Shown here: positions 1 through 8,472 of the stretch, piece after piece
Numbering within the stretch: position 1 is the stretch's first letter
Layout: every line of letters begins with the position of its first letter
Assembly: GCF_029964055.1 (NCBI RefSeq)
Contig: NZ_CP124836.1
Span: forward strand, 124,001 to 188,000
Source of the DNA: Arthrobacter sp. EM1
GTDB taxonomy: Bacteria; Actinomycetota; Actinomycetes; Actinomycetales; Micrococcaceae
Direction: 5' to 3'
Length of the DNA stretch: 64,000 nt
Program-made: the position numbers and the translations under genes
The notes under the pieces: generated by a model
Database searches by the model: none
Told to the model about the DNA's origin: nothing
Seen by the model: only the letters and a program-made list of their open reading frames with translations

Positions 1-475
1 CGGCGAAGTCTTGGTAGCCGGCCTCGATGACCTTTTCCGGTACGGGCGGGAACATCGCGACGTACTGCCAGATCGAGGAGCCGGTGAACCCGACTACGGT
101 GTCCACGCCCAGGGCCCTGGCCAGGCGTGCCGTGTGTTTCATTTCCTCGGCGGCTCGCTGCCGGACGCCTTCGGGGTCGCCGTCGCCCCAGACCTTGGCC
201 CCGACGATGGCCTCGTGCCGGAAGTCGATCGGATCATCGCAGACGGCCTGGCCCTTGAGGTGGTTGGAGATGGCCCAGACCTTGAGGTTGTACTTCTGAA
301 GCACGGCCAGTTTGGACTCGGCGTAGCCGGGTTCGTCCCAGCGCCAGGCGTCCAGGTGGTCCCCCGAGACGGCGATTTCCAGGCCGTCGTAGCCCCAGCC
401 GGACGCCAGGCGCGCAACTTCCTCGAAGGGCAGGTCGGCCCACTGGCCGGTGAACAGGGTGTACGGGCGGGCCAT
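1..475 (-). CDS. Sugar phosphate isomerase/epimerase (partial, C-terminus off window)
   Basis: Only the first 158 codons are inside the window. The start follows the stop of the upstream dehydrogenase with a single base between them (TGA-C-ATG), so the two genes are probably translationally coupled. The N-terminus (MARPYTLFTGQWADLPFEEV, then GYDGLEIAVSGDHLD and KVWAISNHLKGQAVCDD) has the strand-helix pattern and the His/Asp-rich strand ends of the xylose-isomerase-like TIM barrel (AP endonuclease 2 superfamily). Such enzymes isomerise or epimerise keto-sugars or inosose derivatives using a divalent metal. It is the last gene seen in the sugar operon that starts near 7009. The exact substrate cannot be read from the sequence. 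Confidence 0.85.
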   Translation of the reverse strand, partial: MARPYTLFTGQWADLPFEEVARLASGWGYDGLEIAVSGDHLDAWRWDEPGYAESKLAVLQKYNLKVWAISNHLKGQAVCDDPIDFRHEAIVGAKVWGDGDPEGVRQRAAEEMKHTARLARALGVDTVVGFTGSSIWQYVAMFPPVPEKVIEAGYQDFA

Positions 476-476
476 G

Positions 477-1739
477 TCAGGCTCCTTCGGGGGCGGGGTT
501 CGATGCAGGGATGCCGGCGGTCGGGTCGCCGGCGAGTTGGATGATGGAGCTTTTGGCCGCCGCACTTTCCTCCACTGCGGCCAGAATACGCTGGACGGTC
601 AAGCCGTCCTCGAAGGACGGCGAGGGCTCGGAGCCGGCGCCGATCGCGACGAGGAAATCCCGGATTTCGTGGGTGAAAGTGTGTTCCCAGCCAATCACGT
701 GCCCCTGCGGCCACCAGGCGGCGGCATAGGGGTGAACCGGTTCGTTGACCAGGATGCGCCGGAAGCCTTGTTCCCGGACCGGCACCGTTGCGTCCAGGAA
801 ACCCAGTTCGTTCAGCGACTCAAGGTCGAAGAGCAGGGAACCCTTGTCCCCGTAGATCTCCAGTTTGAGCGAGTTTTTCCGCCCGGTGGCGACCCGGGAG
901 ACTTCCACCGAGGCGACGGCTCCGGAGGCGAGCGAAAGCGTGGCCCAGGCGGCGTCATCGACAGTTACTTCTTCGAGTCCGTTCCGGCCGGGGCGGTGCG
1001 AGGTGAAGGTGTGCAGCCGGCCGGAGACCTCGGTGACCTGGTCGCCAAGCAGGAACAGCACCTGGTCGATGGCGTGCGAGGCGATGTCCCCCAGCGCACC
1101 GGAGCCCGCGGTGTCCTTGTTCAGCCGCCACGTTATGGGCGACGCCGGGTCAACGAGCCAGTCCTGCAGATATGCCGCCCGGACGTGCCGGATGGCGCCC
1201 AGCCGGCCCTCGCTGATCAGTTCCCGGGCCAGGGCCAGGGCCGGGACGCGCCGGTAGTTGAAGCCGATCATGGACTGGATACCCTGGCGCCGGGCCGACT
1301 TCGCCGCAGCGGTCATCGACTCGGCTTCGGCCAGGGTGTTGGCGAGTGGCTTCTCCACCAGCACATGCTTGCCGGCGGCCAGCGCGGCGACGGCGATCTC
1401 CGCGTGCATAAAGCCCGGGGCGCAGATGTCCACGATCTGGATGTCGTCGCGTCCGATCACCGAGCGCCAGTCGGTGGAGGACTCCGCCCAGCCGTACCTG
1501 GCGGCCGCTTCGGCTACCCCGGCCGCGTCCCGTCCGACCAGGACGCGTTGTTCGAAGGCCGGGACGTCGAAGTAGCTGGCCACGTTGCGCCAGGCGTTCG
1601 AGTGGGCCTTGCCCATAAACGCGTAGCCAATCATGGCCACGCCGAGCGGGGAACCGGCAGGGGAACCGGTTGCCCGGCCGGACGGGGTGAAGGTGCGGGT
1701 GCCGGGCTGCGCCGGCGGTGGCGTGGGCGCCGTCGTCAT
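477..1739 (-). CDS. Gfo/Idh/MocA family oxidoreductase
   Basis: This is a 420-residue NAD(P)-dependent dehydrogenase. After a Pro/Thr-rich N-terminal tail of about 30 residues comes the Rossmann segment GVAMIGYAFMGKAHSNAW, then the EKPLAN motif whose Lys is the usual catalytic or cofactor-contacting residue of the family. The C-terminal half is the mixed alpha/beta substrate domain. I chose the ATG at 1739 because AAGGAGCATCAG precedes it; an earlier in-frame start at 1793 lacks this. The family oxidises or reduces hydroxyl groups of sugars, inositols and related polyols. It lies downstream of two ABC permease genes and abuts an isomerase, so it probably acts on the imported carbohydrate. Confidence 0.9.
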   Translation of the reverse strand: MTTAPTPPPAQPGTRTFTPSGRATGSPAGSPLGVAMIGYAFMGKAHSNAWRNVASYFDVPAFEQRVLVGRDAAGVAEAAARYGWAESSTDWRSVIGRDDIQIVDICAPGFMHAEIAVAALAAGKHVLVEKPLANTLAEAESMTAAAKSARRQGIQSMIGFNYRRVPALALARELISEGRLGAIRHVRAAYLQDWLVDPASPITWRLNKDTAGSGALGDIASHAIDQVLFLLGDQVTEVSGRLHTFTSHRPGRNGLEEVTVDDAAWATLSLASGAVASVEVSRVATGRKNSLKLEIYGDKGSLLFDLESLNELGFLDATVPVREQGFRRILVNEPVHPYAAAWWPQGHVIGWEHTFTHEIRDFLVAIGAGSEPSPSFEDGLTVQRILAAVEESAAAKSSIIQLAGDPTAGIPASNPAPEGA

Positions 1740-1830
1740 CTGATGCTCCTTGGAACTGGGGTGGCCGGGCCGCAACGGCGCATGCCGGGTCAAGGGGTGG
1801 GCCGGGTGGAATTCACTGCGTTTGCCGCGC

Positions 1831-2670
1831 CTACTTCACTGCCCCTGCCGACAGCCCGGCGACGAGGTGCTTCTGGACCAGGATGAAGCCGATGAGTACG
1901 GGCAGGCTGACCACCACGGACGCGGCCATCAACTGGTTCCAGAACACGTCGGATTCGCTGGCATAGGACTTGAGCCCCAGGGACAGCGTTTTGGTCGCCT
2001 CGTTGGTCAGGACCGAGGCGAACAGGACTTCCCCCCAGGCGGATATAAACGAGTACACCGCCACGGCGATGATGCCCGGCTTGGCCACGGGCAGGATGAC
2101 CCGGAACAGGGCGCCCATCCGGCCGGTGCCGTCGATCATCGAGGCCTCTTCGAGTTCCTTGGGGATGGCGGCGAAATACCCGGTCAGCATCCAGATGGCG
2201 AACGGCAGGGTGAAGGTCATGTACGTGATGATCAGGCCCAGGTATGAGCCCTGGAGCTGCAACCCGGTGACGTTCCTGATCTGCGTGAAGATCAGGTACA
2301 GCGGCAGCAGGAACAGGATGCCGGGGAACATCTGGGTGGACAGCACCGTCAGGCTGAAGGCGCGCCGGCCGCGGAACTGCAGCCGCGCGACGGCGTACGC
2401 GGCCAGTACGGCGACGGTCACCGAGCAGACCGTGGCGGCCACCGTGATGATCAGGCTGTTCTGGAAATACTTGGCCAGCGGCACCGTGGTCCAGATATCG
2501 AAGTAGGGCGAAGCCGTGAGCTCGTCCGGGATCCACTGGAACAGCCCGGAGACGTCCTTGAGGGGCTTGAGCGAAGTGGACACAACGACGTAGAGCGGCA
2601 CGGCCACCCAGAGGGACAAGATGGTCAGGACGATATTGCGCAGAATGCGGAAGTTGCGGGTCTCAATCAT
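1831..2670 (-). CDS. Carbohydrate ABC transporter permease (MalG-type)
   Basis: A 279-residue inner-membrane permease with about six hydrophobic helices. It carries the cytoplasmic EAA loop (KELEEASMIDGTGRMGALFR) that docks onto the ATPase. The start ATG at 2670 overlaps the end of the upstream permease by 8 bases, so the pair is probably coupled. N-terminal MIETRNFRILRNIVLTI and the overall length match the MalG/CUT1 subfamily, which handles oligosaccharides and polyols. No ATPase gene lies in the operon within the window; CUT1 systems in actinobacteria often share a general MsiK-type ATPase encoded elsewhere, which is my inference here. Confidence 0.93.
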   Translation of the reverse strand: MIETRNFRILRNIVLTILSLWVAVPLYVVVSTSLKPLKDVSGLFQWIPDELTASPYFDIWTTVPLAKYFQNSLIITVAATVCSVTVAVLAAYAVARLQFRGRRAFSLTVLSTQMFPGILFLLPLYLIFTQIRNVTGLQLQGSYLGLIITYMTFTLPFAIWMLTGYFAAIPKELEEASMIDGTGRMGALFRVILPVAKPGIIAVAVYSFISAWGEVLFASVLTNEATKTLSLGLKSYASESDVFWNQLMAASVVVSLPVLIGFILVQKHLVAGLSAGAVK

Positions 2671-3694
2671 TGTCGGCCCCCTTGGGCAGCACCATGCGGA
2701 TGTAGAAGAAGGACGCAATGAACAAAGCGATCAGGAGCAGTACGCTCATGGCGCCGCCCAGGCCGAAGTTCCAGCTGCCGAAAGAGTTCTGGTAGATCAG
2801 CGGCGAAACCAGGGTAGCTTCCTTCGGGGAGGCCGCGCCGAAGAGCACAAACGGGATGTTGAACTGGTTGAAGGTCCAGAGCGACATCACCAGCAGCAGC
2901 ACGCCGTTCGCAGGGCGGACCATCGGCAGGGTAATGCTGCGGAATTGCTGCCAGAGCGAGGCCCCGTCAATCGAAGCGGCTTCATAGACGTCGGCGGGGA
3001 CGGTCTGCAGGGCGGCCATCAGCATCAGGAACGCGAACGGCCACAGCTGCCAGACGTTCACCACGATCATGGCACCAAAGGAGTTTTGGCCCAGGAGCCA
3101 GAACGGACGCTCGTCCCCAAAAAGGTGCAGGGTGTCAACGAGGATCTGGTTCACGGCGCCGTCGCGCTGATTGAACATAAAGGCCCAGGCGATTGTGCCC
3201 ACATAGGCAGGCAGGGCGTAGGGAACCAGGAAGAAGGTCCGCAGGATGGCGCGGCCCTTGAAATTGGAGGACAGGAACACCGCGCCGGCCATGCCCAGGA
3301 CCCAGGAGAAGCCAACCACCGTCACGGTGTAGAGCAGGGTCCGGCCGACGGTGCTAAAGAACGCCTGGCCGATGGTGCTTTCGGGGTTCAGTCCGTTGAC
3401 GAAGTTCTGCAGGCCGACGAACGGGGCGTTGAGCCAGTTGGTGAGGTTGAGCTGGGTGAGCGAGATAAAGGCAATCCACACCCCCAGAAGCATCGGGCCG
3501 ATATGGATGAGCAGCTCGAGCAGGGCCGCTGGCAGGACAAGGCCGTAGGGGAGGAAGGACTTTTTCTTCTTGCGGACCGGCAATGCGGTCCGTGCCGCCG
3601 GAGGATCAGGAACAGGGCCGGAGGCGAGCCCTGGCTGCGGGGCGTCGCCGCCGCCGGGTGCGGGATCGCCGCGGTCCAATGCTGAGTGGGTCAT
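2663..3694 (-). CDS. Carbohydrate ABC transporter permease (MalF-type)
   Basis: A 343-residue permease that would pair with the MalG-type protein to form the membrane channel. It has a charged, Pro/Gly-rich cytoplasmic N-terminus (residues 1-45), a KKKK-rich stretch before the first helix, about six transmembrane helices, and an EAA loop (DVYEAASIDGASLWQQF) near residue 240. The ATG at 3694 is preceded by AAGGAGCTTCC, which favours it over an upstream in-frame start at 3736. It is separated from the binding-protein gene by 55 bases that hold a strong hairpin, which may set a lower expression level for the permeases. Confidence 0.93.
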   Translation of the reverse strand: MTHSALDRGDPAPGGGDAPQPGLASGPVPDPPAARTALPVRKKKKSFLPYGLVLPAALLELLIHIGPMLLGVWIAFISLTQLNLTNWLNAPFVGLQNFVNGLNPESTIGQAFFSTVGRTLLYTVTVVGFSWVLGMAGAVFLSSNFKGRAILRTFFLVPYALPAYVGTIAWAFMFNQRDGAVNQILVDTLHLFGDERPFWLLGQNSFGAMIVVNVWQLWPFAFLMLMAALQTVPADVYEAASIDGASLWQQFRSITLPMVRPANGVLLLVMSLWTFNQFNIPFVLFGAASPKEATLVSPLIYQNSFGSWNFGLGGAMSVLLLIALFIASFFYIRMVLPKGADND

Positions 3695-3712
3695 GGAAGC
3701 TCCTTGGCCGAA

Positions 3713-3737
3713 GGTGCGGGGGCGTGGCCCCCGCACC
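3713..3737 (-). promoter_or_regulatory. Intra-operon stem-loop between binding protein and permeases
   Basis: A perfect 11-bp stem with a 3-nt loop (arms 3713-3723 and 3727-3737, GGTGCGGGGGC paired with its complement) lies just after the stop codon of the binding-protein gene and before the permease ribosome-binding site. There is no U-rich tail. Such hairpins after binding-protein genes commonly act as partial terminators or protect the upstream mRNA; the role here is inferred. Confidence 0.6.
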
Positions 3738-3749
3738 TGTCAGGCATTG

Positions 3750-5072
3750 TTACTGGGCCGCAACCATCTGGTTGTTGGCATCCTTGAGGGCGGACTGGAC
3801 GTCTGCTTCCGTGACGGTCCCGGTGGCAGCCTTGGCAAAAAGGTTCTTGATCGCGGTGCCTGTCAGCGTTTCCATCTGGCCTTCCTTCGGGATCAGCGGC
3901 ATGGGCAGGGCATGGTTGGCCAGTGCGTCGTTCTTGAGCTTGACCTCGTCGGTTTGGAATGCGGCATCCGAGGAGACGCTGGAAACCACCGGCAGGGAAC
4001 GGTAGGCCTTGTTCAGCGCGACCTGCTCGGCGTCGCTGGTGAGCCAGCCGGCCAGCTTGATTGCGTTTTCTTTGTTCTTGGAATTTTTGAACACGCTCAG
4101 GTTGATGCCGGCGACGTGGCTCTGGGTGCCTTCGGGTCCGCTGGCACCTGCCTTCATCATGGGGATGGGGGCAACGGCCCAGTCCGTGAAGCCGCGGGCC
4201 TCAAAGTTCTTAACCGGGCTCTGGTCGAAAACCATTGCTGCCTTGCCGTTGATCAGGTTGTCCACTTTCTGCGAGCCATCCGAGATTTCGGCGTCCGAGG
4301 GCGACATCACCTTGTCAGTTGCCATCAGGTCAACCCACTGCTTCACACCCTCGACCTGGGCGGCACTGTCAAACGTCGGTTTGCCGTCCTTGTCGAAGAG
4401 GGCGCCGCCGTTCTGCAGCCCGCGCACGAAGGCCTGGTGGGAGTTGGCGGAGACCGAGGCTCCGGCAGCCGTAAAGCCCCACTGGTCCGGCTTTCCGTCG
4501 CCGTTGGTGTCCTTGGTCAGCTTCTTGGCGTCTGCGACGAACTCATCCCATGTGACCGGCGGCGCCTCGATGCCGGCCTCCTTAAACATTTTCGGGTTGT
4601 AGTACATGTTGTACGCGAGCCCGTACAGCGGGACCGAGGTCGGGGCCTTGCCATCAGCGCCGCCGGTGGACCAGCTGGTCTGCAGGAAACGGTCCTTGCC
4701 GCCGACAGCTTCGAGCAAGGCACCCTCCACCGGCTCAAACGCGCCGGTTTCCTGCAGGGTGACTGCCCAGGTGTTGCCGATGTTCAGGACGTCGGGGCCG
4801 TCGCCGCTGGTGACGGCGGTCAGGATGCGGTTGTACAAGTCGCTCCAGCCGATGACCTCGAGCTTGACCTTCACTCCGGTCTTCTCGGTGAAACGGTCCA
4901 GGCTGGGCTTGAGCTTGGCCGCGGTGTCCTCGAGGCTGTTGCCCTGGTTGGAGGCCCAGTAGGTGATGGTGTCACTGTTGGTTGCCTGGCTGCTGCCGCC
5001 GCAGGCGGTCATGCCGAATGCCAGCGATGCCGTGGCGGCCAGGGCCGACAGGACTTTAATGGGGTTCTTCAT
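3750..5072 (-). CDS. Extracellular sugar-binding lipoprotein (ABC transporter)
   Basis: A 440-residue solute-binding protein of the cluster used by CUT1 sugar importers. The signal peptide ends in a lipobox (LAFGMTACGG), so Cys at about residue 24 should be lipidated and anchor the protein outside the membrane. The mature part contains the class signatures TITYWASNQGN, VLNIGNTWAVTLQETG and a C-terminal helix region that includes FAKAATGTVTEADVQ. It delivers the sugar to the two downstream permeases. A 57-base gap separates it from the upstream dehydrogenase gene. The bound substrate cannot be deduced. Confidence 0.94.
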   Translation of the reverse strand: MKNPIKVLSALAATASLAFGMTACGGSSQATNSDTITYWASNQGNSLEDTAAKLKPSLDRFTEKTGVKVKLEVIGWSDLYNRILTAVTSGDGPDVLNIGNTWAVTLQETGAFEPVEGALLEAVGGKDRFLQTSWSTGGADGKAPTSVPLYGLAYNMYYNPKMFKEAGIEAPPVTWDEFVADAKKLTKDTNGDGKPDQWGFTAAGASVSANSHQAFVRGLQNGGALFDKDGKPTFDSAAQVEGVKQWVDLMATDKVMSPSDAEISDGSQKVDNLINGKAAMVFDQSPVKNFEARGFTDWAVAPIPMMKAGASGPEGTQSHVAGINLSVFKNSKNKENAIKLAGWLTSDAEQVALNKAYRSLPVVSSVSSDAAFQTDEVKLKNDALANHALPMPLIPKEGQMETLTGTAIKNLFAKAATGTVTEADVQSALKDANNQMVAAQ

Positions 5073-5129
5073 GGTTGCTCCGGGTTTCTCGTCGTCGAGC
5101 TGGGGCTGGTGTATAGGGTCGGGCTGGGA

Positions 5130-6272
5130 CTACCGGGCAGCGAGTGTCGCCGCGGTCGGATCCCAGTCCTCGGGTAGGGCAGGGACCTTGGCGGCGGAGC
5201 TTTCGACCTCCACGAAGGCGCGGGTGTCGATCGAGTCGGAGATGGCGGCCATGGTGTCGAGGATGTGGAATGCCAGCTCACCCTGGGCCCGGTGCGGCCG
5301 GCCCGCGCGGATGGCGCGGGCCATTTCCAGCACCCCTGCGCCGCGGCCGGCGGTGGAGCCGATGGACGGGACGGTGGTCCAGTCGTCGGAGCCAAGCGCG
5401 CAGATCCGGATGTCGCCGTCGAAGTTGTTCGGGTCCGGCAGGGCGATGGTGGCGTCGGAGCCGGTGATTTCCACAAAGCCCGCGCGCTTGAACGGTGAAT
5501 CGAAGCTGAAAATGCTCTGGCCGGACTCGCCGCCTTCGAACTCCAGGATGGAGCTGACGTGCGTGGGGACGGTGACGGCGAATTCCTCGCCGGCCTTCGG
5601 TCCGGAACCGATGACCCGGGTTTCGCGGGACGTGGAGCCGAACGCCGCCACCCGTCGGACACTGCCGAAGGTCTGGACCAGGGTGGTGAGGTAGTACGGG
5701 CCAATGTCGAACAGGGGACCGGCGCCGTCCTGGAAGAGGAATGCGGGGTTCGGGTGCCAGGACTCCGGGCCGGGCGACTGCATTAGGGTCAGGGCCGTCA
5801 GTGGTGTGCCGATGTCGCCGCGATCGATCATCCGGCGCGCGGTCTGCAGCCCCGCGCCGAGGAAGGTGTCCGGGGCGCAGCCGAGCCGAAGACCGGCGGC
5901 GTCGGCCGCCTTGAGCAGTCCGCGGCCGCTTTCGCGGTCCAGCGAGAAGGGCTTCTCGCTCCAGACGTGTTTGCCGGCGTTGACGGCCTGGGTGGCCACC
6001 TCGACGTGGGCTGCCGGGATGGTCAGGTTGATGACGATCTCGACGTCGGGGTTGCCCAGTACGGCGTCGACTCCGCCGTGGTTTTCAATCCCGTACTCGG
6101 CTGCGCGGGCGGCGGCAGCCTCCTCGAAGAGGTCCCCGATCGCGACGACCCTGACGTCCGGGAAGCTCGTGAGGTTATCCAGGTATTGCTTGCTGATGAC
6201 CCCGGCGCCGATAATGCCGACGCCGACAGGTCCCGATCCAAGCGGGCCGGACGCTGCTGCTGAGTGGCTCAT
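5130..6272 (-). CDS. Gfo/Idh/MocA family oxidoreductase (second in operon)
   Basis: A 380-residue dehydrogenase. The nucleotide-binding segment GVGIIGAGVISKQYLDNL is near residues 17-35, and the family motif EKPFSLDRESG falls near 105. A Gly/Phe-rich substrate-domain segment includes PLFDIGPYYLTTLVQ. It is not a close copy of the other oxidoreductase of the operon (the motif is EKPFS rather than EKPLAN, and the N-terminal tails differ), so the two enzymes probably catalyse different steps. Its start overlaps the stop of the upstream isomerase by 4 bases (ATGA). Family members use NAD(P) on sugars, inositols or glycosides. Confidence 0.92.
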   Translation of the reverse strand: MSHSAAASGPLGSGPVGVGIIGAGVISKQYLDNLTSFPDVRVVAIGDLFEEAAAARAAEYGIENHGGVDAVLGNPDVEIVINLTIPAAHVEVATQAVNAGKHVWSEKPFSLDRESGRGLLKAADAAGLRLGCAPDTFLGAGLQTARRMIDRGDIGTPLTALTLMQSPGPESWHPNPAFLFQDGAGPLFDIGPYYLTTLVQTFGSVRRVAAFGSTSRETRVIGSGPKAGEEFAVTVPTHVSSILEFEGGESGQSIFSFDSPFKRAGFVEITGSDATIALPDPNNFDGDIRICALGSDDWTTVPSIGSTAGRGAGVLEMARAIRAGRPHRAQGELAFHILDTMAAISDSIDTRAFVEVESSAAKVPALPEDWDPTAATLAAR

Positions 6273-7009
6273 GCGGAGACCTTCCCGGCGCTGAGGTAGT
6301 TGTAGCTGTCCCGGACCGCGTCGAACATGTCGCCCTGGAAATCGTCCAGTTCGATCACACCGGCTTCGAGGGATCCTGCCGCCGCGAGTACGTCCCAGAC
6401 CGGCATCTTGCCGTCACCCACGGCGAGTTGGCTGGCGGGGTCGGCGGTGACGGGTCCGTCCTTGATGTGGATGAACTTCACCCTGTTGCCCAGACGGGCG
6501 AGGAGGCCGGCCGGATCCTGGCCGCCGACGGCAGCCCAGTACGTGTCGAGCTCGAGGACGACCTCCGGGTCCAGATGGTCGGCGAGGTGCTCCAGGGCGG
6601 TCCTGCCGTCGATCACCGACTCAACTTCCCACCAGTGGTTGTGGTAGCCGACGCGGACGCCATAGCCGGCACCTTTGGCGGCGGCGGCGTTGAGCTGGGA
6701 TGCGGTCTCCTTGATGTCCTCGATCGTGTTCCAGCGCTCGATCGGAACGTGCGGATCGATGACGGTGCCGATGCCCAGCTGCCGTGCCGCCGCGAAGATG
6801 GCGTCCTGATCATCGCTGAGCAGGGGCGCGTGGCCGGAAGGTGCGGTGAGGTTGTTCTCGGCCATGGCCTGCTTCAGTTCAGCGGCTTTGGCGACGAAAC
6901 GATAGGGCTCAACCATGGTGAAGCCGATGTCGGCCAGGCGCTGGATGGTTCCAGCGAGATCCTCTTCAAGGGCCTTGCGGACCGTGTAGAGCTGGATCGA
7001 GTATGACAC
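6269..7009 (-). CDS. Sugar phosphate isomerase/epimerase (first gene of operon)
   Basis: A 246-residue TIM-barrel protein of the xylose-isomerase-like family. It begins at a GTG (SYSIQLYTVRKALEEDL) preceded by GAGGAGAGACA. Metal-ligand motifs visible are GYHNHWWEVE, VLELDTYWA and KFIHIKDG, which supply the conserved Glu/His/Asp set. It is the promoter-proximal gene of the minus-strand operon and sits divergent from the ROK regulator. Members of this family act as 2-keto-myo-inositol dehydratases, tagatose/psicose epimerases or hydroxypyruvate isomerases, so the reaction here is unresolved. Confidence 0.92.
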   Translation of the reverse strand: MSYSIQLYTVRKALEEDLAGTIQRLADIGFTMVEPYRFVAKAAELKQAMAENNLTAPSGHAPLLSDDQDAIFAAARQLGIGTVIDPHVPIERWNTIEDIKETASQLNAAAAKGAGYGVRVGYHNHWWEVESVIDGRTALEHLADHLDPEVVLELDTYWAAVGGQDPAGLLARLGNRVKFIHIKDGPVTADPASQLAVGDGKMPVWDVLAAAGSLEAGVIELDDFQGDMFDAVRDSYNYLSAGKVSA

Positions 7010-7118
7010 TGTCTCTCCTCGTCGTTGGGGTGTGAGCTGCAGCTGTTTTTACTGGACCGCCCGACGCACCTTCGTGGGGCGTCCGGTTCAGTCAGGCAAG
7101 TGAGCCGCCTCACACCCC

Positions 7119-7147
7119 AAGCTAGAACGACTTATGCTGACCGTCAA
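7119..7147 (-). promoter_or_regulatory. Candidate sigma-70-type promoter of the sugar operon
   Basis: On the minus strand TTGACG (7142-7147) and TAGCTT (7119-7124) are spaced by exactly 17 bases, about 110 bases upstream of the first operon gene. The -35 matches the consensus at 5 of 6 positions; the -10 is weaker. The match is by eye and not experimentally supported. Confidence 0.45.
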
Positions 7148-7151
7148 GCAA

Positions 7152-7164
7152 AAGTTGCAAACTT
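7152..7164. promoter_or_regulatory. Candidate ROK repressor operator
   Basis: AAGTT-GCA-AACTT is a perfect 5-bp inverted repeat with a 3-base centre, four bases beyond the -35 box of the sugar operon and 57 bases before the ROK gene start. Its AT-rich character stands out from the surroundings. Position and symmetry suggest it is the site by which the regulator controls both directions; this is inference. Confidence 0.4.
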
Positions 7165-7220
7165 AGTGCCAGTCTTTCTTCAAGGTGACATGCATAAGAA
7201 CTTCGTGCTATCACTTACTC

Positions 7221-8432
7221 ATGAGTACGACCACCGGCGCCGAACCCGCCGCGCCCGAGGCCGCCGGCAGCCTTTCCCGAGCCGGTGACCTGTTTCAGTT
7301 GTTGCGCGACGGCAAGGCCCGCACCCGCGCCGAACTGGCGCTCACCACCGGCCTGGCCCGCTCCACTGTCGCATCCCGCATCGACGCGCTGATGCATTCC
7401 GGACTGGTGGGGCCCGCCGGCGAGGCCAGCTCCAGTGGCGGCAGGCCGCCGTCGCGCTTTGCCTTCAACCCGGCCGCCCGCGTTGTGCTGGCGGTCGACG
7501 TCGGAGCCACGCATATGATCATCGCCGTTACGGACCTGGGTGGCACCGTACTGGCGGAGCGTCGGCTGACCCAGGATGTCGCCGACGGCCCGGATGTTGT
7601 GCTGGACCGTCTCGTCGCCGAAGGGACCAAGCTGCTGGGCCAGGCCGGCCGCGGCAGGGACGACCTCGCAGGCGTCGGCATCGGACTGCCCGGCCCCGTG
7701 GAGCACGGCACCGGAATGCCGGTGAAGCCGCCCATTATGCCCGGCTGGGACGGGTTCGACGTCGTCCGGCACGTCCGGCGCTCGCTGCCGGTCCCCGTGC
7801 TGGTGGATAACGACGTTAACATCATGGCGTTAGGGGAGCGGACCGGCTACTGGCCGGAACACGAGAACTTCCTCTTTATCAAGGTGGCCACCGGCATTGG
7901 CGCCGGCATCATCAGCAGCGGCCAACTCCAGCGCGGCGCCGACGGCACGGCCGGAGACCTCGGCCACGTCCGGGTGCCCCGCGGCGACGAGGTGCTCTGC
8001 CGCTGCGGCAACTACGGTTGCCTTGAGGCGCTCGCCTCCGGCCCCGCCATCGCGCACGGCCTGGCGCTCCAAGGCCTGCAGGCGGAAAACGGCGGCGACG
8101 TGCTGCGGCTTGTGGCCGGCGGAAACCTGCAGGCGATCCAGGCGCTGCGCCAAGCCGGCCGGGACCTCGGCGACGTCCTGGCCACCGTGGTGAACCTGCT
8201 TAATCCTTCGGTCATCGTGATCGGCGGAAGCCTGGGCCAGGCCGGCGAACACCTGATGGCGGGGGTCCGGGAGGTGGTCTACCGGCGTTCGCTGCCGCTG
8301 GCCACCACCCACCTGCGGATCGGCCTGTCCATGGCCGGGGACCAGGCCGCCATCCTGGGCGCCAGCCAGATGGTCACGCAGTACGTCCTCTCGCCGGCAG
8401 CGATCGAGGCGACCCTGCAGGCGGCAGGCTAA
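7221..8432 (+). CDS. ROK family transcriptional regulator
   Basis: A 403-residue repressor with an N-terminal winged helix-turn-helix (about residues 20-80, with LTTGLARSTVASRIDALMHS as the recognition region) and a C-terminal ROK sugar-kinase-like domain. That domain has the phosphate-binding LAVDVGATH near residue 90, the sugar-contact segment VDNDVNIMALGE, and the zinc site GHVRV followed by CRCGNYGCLEA near residue 260. The protein resembles NagC/XylR-type repressors that leave DNA on binding a sugar. It is divergent from the sugar operon at 1-7009, its likely target. I chose the ATG at 7221; an in-frame start at 7185 is possible but has no better context. Confidence 0.9.
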   Translation: MSTTTGAEPAAPEAAGSLSRAGDLFQLLRDGKARTRAELALTTGLARSTVASRIDALMHSGLVGPAGEASSSGGRPPSRFAFNPAARVVLAVDVGATHMIIAVTDLGGTVLAERRLTQDVADGPDVVLDRLVAEGTKLLGQAGRGRDDLAGVGIGLPGPVEHGTGMPVKPPIMPGWDGFDVVRHVRRSLPVPVLVDNDVNIMALGERTGYWPEHENFLFIKVATGIGAGIISSGQLQRGADGTAGDLGHVRVPRGDEVLCRCGNYGCLEALASGPAIAHGLALQGLQAENGGDVLRLVAGGNLQAIQALRQAGRDLGDVLATVVNLLNPSVIVIGGSLGQAGEHLMAGVREVVYRRSLPLATTHLRIGLSMAGDQAAILGASQMVTQYVLSPAAIEATLQAAG

Positions 8433-8472
8433 CACTCGGGTTCGGGGACCTGTCATAAACGCCTGCCCGGCC

